Source of the DNA: Chitinophaga niabensis
Lineage (GTDB): Bacteria > Bacteroidota > Bacteroidia > Chitinophagales > Chitinophagaceae
Direction: 5' to 3'
NCBI RefSeq assembly: GCF_900129465.1
Contig: NZ_FSRA01000001.1
Span: forward strand, 3,288,482-3,352,481
DNA length: 64,000 nucleotides
Under the pieces are notes generated by a model that saw only the letters and a program-made list of their open reading frames with translations, made no database searches and was not told the origin of the DNA. Below are positions 61,350 to 64,000 of the stretch, piece by piece. Positions within the stretch are counted from its first letter, which is position 1, and each line of letters opens with the position of its first letter. The position numbers were made by a program, and so were the translations under genes.

Positions 61350-62240
61350 TCACAGATGTTCTGTATAGTCCCTTACAGGCACGGCAGCTGTGAGTTGCTC
61401 ATATTCTGATTCCATTAACCTGGGCACATTCGCCACAGCTTCTTCCAGTTGTTCCTGCGTACGGATGCCTACTACGGCAGAAGTTACTGCGGAATGCATC
61501 AGCACATATCTTACAGCCGATTGGGAGGGCAGGCGTTTGGTACCTGAAACAGCAGCTATTGCCTCCTTTGCACGTTGTACTTCTTCCGTGGTATAACTGA
61601 GGTATGGCGTGGCAGGTTTGTTGACCAGGAGCCCCTTTGCCACACTTCCCCTGGCCAGTACGCCAATGTTGTGTTTTTCCAGCAAAGGCAGGCAGCTGAT
61701 CTCTGGCCTGCGATCCAGCAGGCTGTATTGCATCATTACACTTACTATATTGGAGCGTATGATATATTCCCTGATCACGTTGGGGCGGATGGAAGAGATG
61801 CCGTAGTAACGGATCTTTCCCTGCTCTTTCAATCGTTCAAATGCTTCTATGGTTTCATCGATGGGGTCTTCTATGGTTCCGCCATGCAGCTGATACAGAT
61901 CAATATAATCTGTTTTGAGGCGTTGCAGGCTGCCTTCTACTGCAGACAGGATGTATTCCTTCCGGGGATTCCAATCCCAGCCACTACCATCTTCCCGCCA
62001 CTGATTGCCTACTTTGCTGGCAATGATCACCTTCTCCCTTTTGCCTTGTAAAGCTCTCCCCAGCAGGCTTTCATTAGCCCCCTTATCATACAGGTCTGCC
62101 GTATCAAAATAGTTAATACCCAGGTCTATTGCCCGGCGGATCAATTCCTCATTACCTTCATTATGCTGCAGCAGAGACATGCAGCCGAAGGATACTTCAC
62201 TGATCTTTAAAGAAGACCTGCCTAATGTATGGTAATTCAT
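61350..62240 (-). CDS. Aldo/keto reductase
   Basis: A 296-residue (beta/alpha)8-barrel NADPH-dependent oxidoreductase. The N-terminal motif is LGRSSLKISEVSFGCMSL. The catalytic tetrad is visible: Asp and Tyr in NYFDTADLYDKGANESLLGR, Lys in VIIASKVG, and His in YIDLYQLHGG. The C-terminal cofactor region reads TSAVVGIRTQEQLEEAVANV. It reduces aldehydes or ketones, and the natural substrate is not deducible. Immediately after it, on the same strand and 17 bases upstream, ends the large T9SS protein. Confidence 0.92.
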   Translation of the reverse strand: MNYHTLGRSSLKISEVSFGCMSLLQHNEGNEELIRRAIDLGINYFDTADLYDKGANESLLGRALQGKREKVIIASKVGNQWREDGSGWDWNPRKEYILSAVEGSLQRLKTDYIDLYQLHGGTIEDPIDETIEAFERLKEQGKIRYYGISSIRPNVIREYIIRSNIVSVMMQYSLLDRRPEISCLPLLEKHNIGVLARGSVAKGLLVNKPATPYLSYTTEEVQRAKEAIAAVSGTKRLPSQSAVRYVLMHSAVTSAVVGIRTQEQLEEAVANVPRLMESEYEQLTAAVPVRDYTEHL

Positions 62241-62257
62241 ACAACCAAGTTAGGTAT

Positions 62258-64000
62258 TTATCTGACGAGCACAACAGTACCTTTTCTAAAAACTTTCTTC
62301 CCGCTTTCTCCATCGGTGTATTCCAGTACCCAGGCATAGGTACCCATTTCTACCGGTATACCATTCAGGCAACCATCCCATCGTTTCCGCCAGTCCCGGC
62401 ACTCGAACATCAATTGCCCCAAACGGTTGTACACCAGGAACTTTAGTTCCTGTGCCTTGTATGCATTCAGGGGATAGAAATAGTCATTCTGCCCATCGTG
62501 GTTAGGAGAAAAAGCAGAAGGTACATCAATGTAACAACTGCGTGCTGCTTTAATATACCGGTCCATTGTATCCCTGCAATTCACATTATTGCGAACGATC
62601 AGGCGGATGCGGTAATCCTGTTCTTTTGATTGCGGGAAGTAACGCATGGAGAGCGGCCGTTCTCCCATACTGGTTGTACCATTGCCATAATCCCATTCCC
62701 AGGTTACTATATTACCGGTACTTTCATTCTCAGGTTTTACTATTTCCATGGGGCAATATGGGCCGGGACTTACAGAGAAGATGGCTTCCAGCTCACTGGT
62801 GATCAGGATGGAGGTTGCCACTTTTGCACGGCATACCCCATTGGATACTTCCAGCTGTACCGGCATGTTGCCAAAACTATTAAACACTTTCACAGGCCGT
62901 TGTTCAAGACGGACCTCCCCATCTGGCATGGTCCATCTCCAGCTGTTAACATGATTGCTTCCATCATGTACGAAACCCGCAGTGGTTTGTTTACAATTGA
63001 ACTGCAGGGAAAAAGTAAAATTAGCATTAACGGTATCGGCTGTATTAAAATTGGCTGCCTGCCCCACTGCTGCCATTTGCCAGCATGCTCCCTGTAATGT
63101 ATTACCATCCGTGCCGCTGGCCGTTTGTACCTGGAAGTTTCCCATTGTGAAAATGGGCGCTGAAAATTTCAGGACCACGGTATCTGTAAATCCATTGGCA
63201 TTACAAATTCCTGTAGCGCTGGTAATTGTAACAGGCCCTGGGCCCGTAATGATAAAATCACTGCCATCTGCTGCAATAGAACTACATCTTACCGGTATGC
63301 TCAAACCTAACTTCACAGATTCAGGTGCGCAACCCGGCAACGCTATACTTCTCAGTAATACCGGAGGTTGTGGTGCCATGCTGAACAACGCTTTTTTTCC
63401 CGCCAGCGTTTCCACATGGCAATTACTGGTGATGGTATTACCATCTGTACCTGTTACCAGTGTTACTGTATAATCACCTGCCACCAATATGCGTTGGTCC
63501 AGCTTTAATATTACTGAGCGGGTAAGACCATTTGCATTGCAGGTAGTACCGGCAGACTTGATATGCACAAGGGAAGGGCCACTCAATACAAAATCACTGC
63601 CATCAGCTGCTATAGCACTGCACCTGATATCATCCGGGAACTCCAGTTCCAGCTGGTCCGGCGCACAGGGTAATATTTTCATCTTTGCCATGCCTACCGG
63701 TAATATGGCGGCTACCGTAAAGCGGGTTGTTTCACCTGCCGGTAATTGTTTGCTGCATGCATTCAATAAGGTATTAGCATCTTTCCCTTCCTGCGCCATG
63801 ATGGTATAAACACCTGGCGTTAATGGTTTATCCAGGTAAAGGATTACAGAGTCCAGATCAAATCCATTTGTACAGGTCACTCCTTTTGCAGACTTAATGA
63901 TGGGGCCTCCGGGGCCAAACGTAAAATCTCCTCCATCAGCATCCAGGGTGCTGCACAATACTTTCCGGGATAACTTTATGCCAACTGAAAAATTCGCACA
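62258..64000 (-). CDS. Large T9SS type B-sorted secreted protein, N-terminus cut by window edge
   Basis: The frame is open from 64000 down to the stop at 62258, giving at least 580 residues without a start. At least three repeats of ~100 residues are seen, each with RCSxIAADGSDFxxxGP, a CNANGFT-like cysteine loop and a GTDGNT block. Two PKD-like parts follow (VNANFTFSLQFNCKQTTAGF, GNIVTWEWDYGNGTTSMGE). The C-terminus is a CHU_C / type B sorting domain (VPSAFSPNHDGQNDYFYP, FLVYNRLGQLMFE, WDGCLNGIPVEMGTYAWV, GTVVLVR). It should be exported by T9SS and held on the surface or released, probably for adhesion or gliding-related roles. The function is unknown. Confidence 0.88.
   Translation of the reverse strand, partial: CANFSVGIKLSRKVLCSTLDADGGDFTFGPGGPIIKSAKGVTCTNGFDLDSVILYLDKPLTPGVYTIMAQEGKDANTLLNACSKQLPAGETTRFTVAAILPVGMAKMKILPCAPDQLELEFPDDIRCSAIAADGSDFVLSGPSLVHIKSAGTTCNANGLTRSVILKLDQRILVAGDYTVTLVTGTDGNTITSNCHVETLAGKKALFSMAPQPPVLLRSIALPGCAPESVKLGLSIPVRCSSIAADGSDFIITGPGPVTITSATGICNANGFTDTVVLKFSAPIFTMGNFQVQTASGTDGNTLQGACWQMAAVGQAANFNTADTVNANFTFSLQFNCKQTTAGFVHDGSNHVNSWRWTMPDGEVRLEQRPVKVFNSFGNMPVQLEVSNGVCRAKVATSILITSELEAIFSVSPGPYCPMEIVKPENESTGNIVTWEWDYGNGTTSMGERPLSMRYFPQSKEQDYRIRLIVRNNVNCRDTMDRYIKAARSCYIDVPSAFSPNHDGQNDYFYPLNAYKAQELKFLVYNRLGQLMFECRDWRKRWDGCLNGIPVEMGTYAWVLEYTDGESGKKVFRKGTVVLVR

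Overview
The window looks like the chromosome of a Bacteroidota (Bacteroidetes) bacterium, most likely a Chitinophaga-like member of the Chitinophagaceae. The evidence is two SusC/SusD outer-membrane pairs, an ECF sigma/FecR pair, type A and type B type IX secretion (T9SS) sorting domains, many signal-peptide or lipobox proteins, and TAnnTTTG-like promoter elements close to start codons. The genus is an inference from gene content. No rRNA, tRNA, CRISPR array, insertion sequence or prophage was recognised, and there is no gene-free stretch longer than 300 bases.

Region by region. 1-4011: a thioredoxin-fold protein without CxxC (cut by the left edge) and a fused FAD/iron-sulfur D-lactate-type dehydrogenase, preceded by an 11-bp-periodic repeat. 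4192-6209: a MocR regulator divergent from a cupin gene, with three operator-like copies between them. 6213-12341: thiolase, outer-membrane receptor, small unknown, AHSA1-like protein and a glutaryl-CoA-dehydrogenase-like enzyme. 12430-18525: a large CHAT (caspase-like) protease, topoisomerase III, and a YihY membrane protein. 18664-21195: AraC regulator, small membrane protein, and small secreted proteins. 21213-28023: a SusC (with STN domain)/SusD pair divergent from its likely ECF sigma and FecR regulators. 28016-32175: an NAD(P)-binding protein and, divergently, a three-gene family 2A encapsulin operon. 32162-37903: a 1913-residue repeat-rich T9SS cargo. 37945-40366: MFS exporter and mannonate dehydratase. 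40432-45180: molybdenum-cofactor genes moeA, moaC, mobA, moaE, moaD and moaA plus a TauE-type exporter. 45193-46503: DbpA-like RNA helicase. 46524-58147: a pectin/polygalacturonate utilisation locus. 58144-64000: ABC-type permease, lipoprotein, aldo/keto reductase, and a second large secreted protein cut by the right edge.

How genes work together. The pectin locus has a complete logic. SusC/SusD bind and import oligogalacturonides, a PL1-like pectate lyase, a GH28 and a GH105 enzyme degrade them, UxaB begins galacturonate catabolism, and a divergent LacI regulator probably controls it through a perfect 9-bp inverted repeat. The uxuA gene 6 kb away belongs to the related glucuronate branch. 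The moa/mob/moe genes cover most of Mo-cofactor synthesis. The encapsulin operon (SrpI-like shell, cysteine desulfurase with a long N-terminal cargo domain, serine O-acetyltransferase) would couple cysteine-precursor synthesis to sulfur mobilisation inside a protein shell, behind a perfect 8-bp inverted repeat.

The most interesting items are the encapsulin operon and its palindrome, the CHAT protease with an unassigned N-terminal region next to topB, the 11-bp-phased TTCGGTT array, and the MocR operator triplet.
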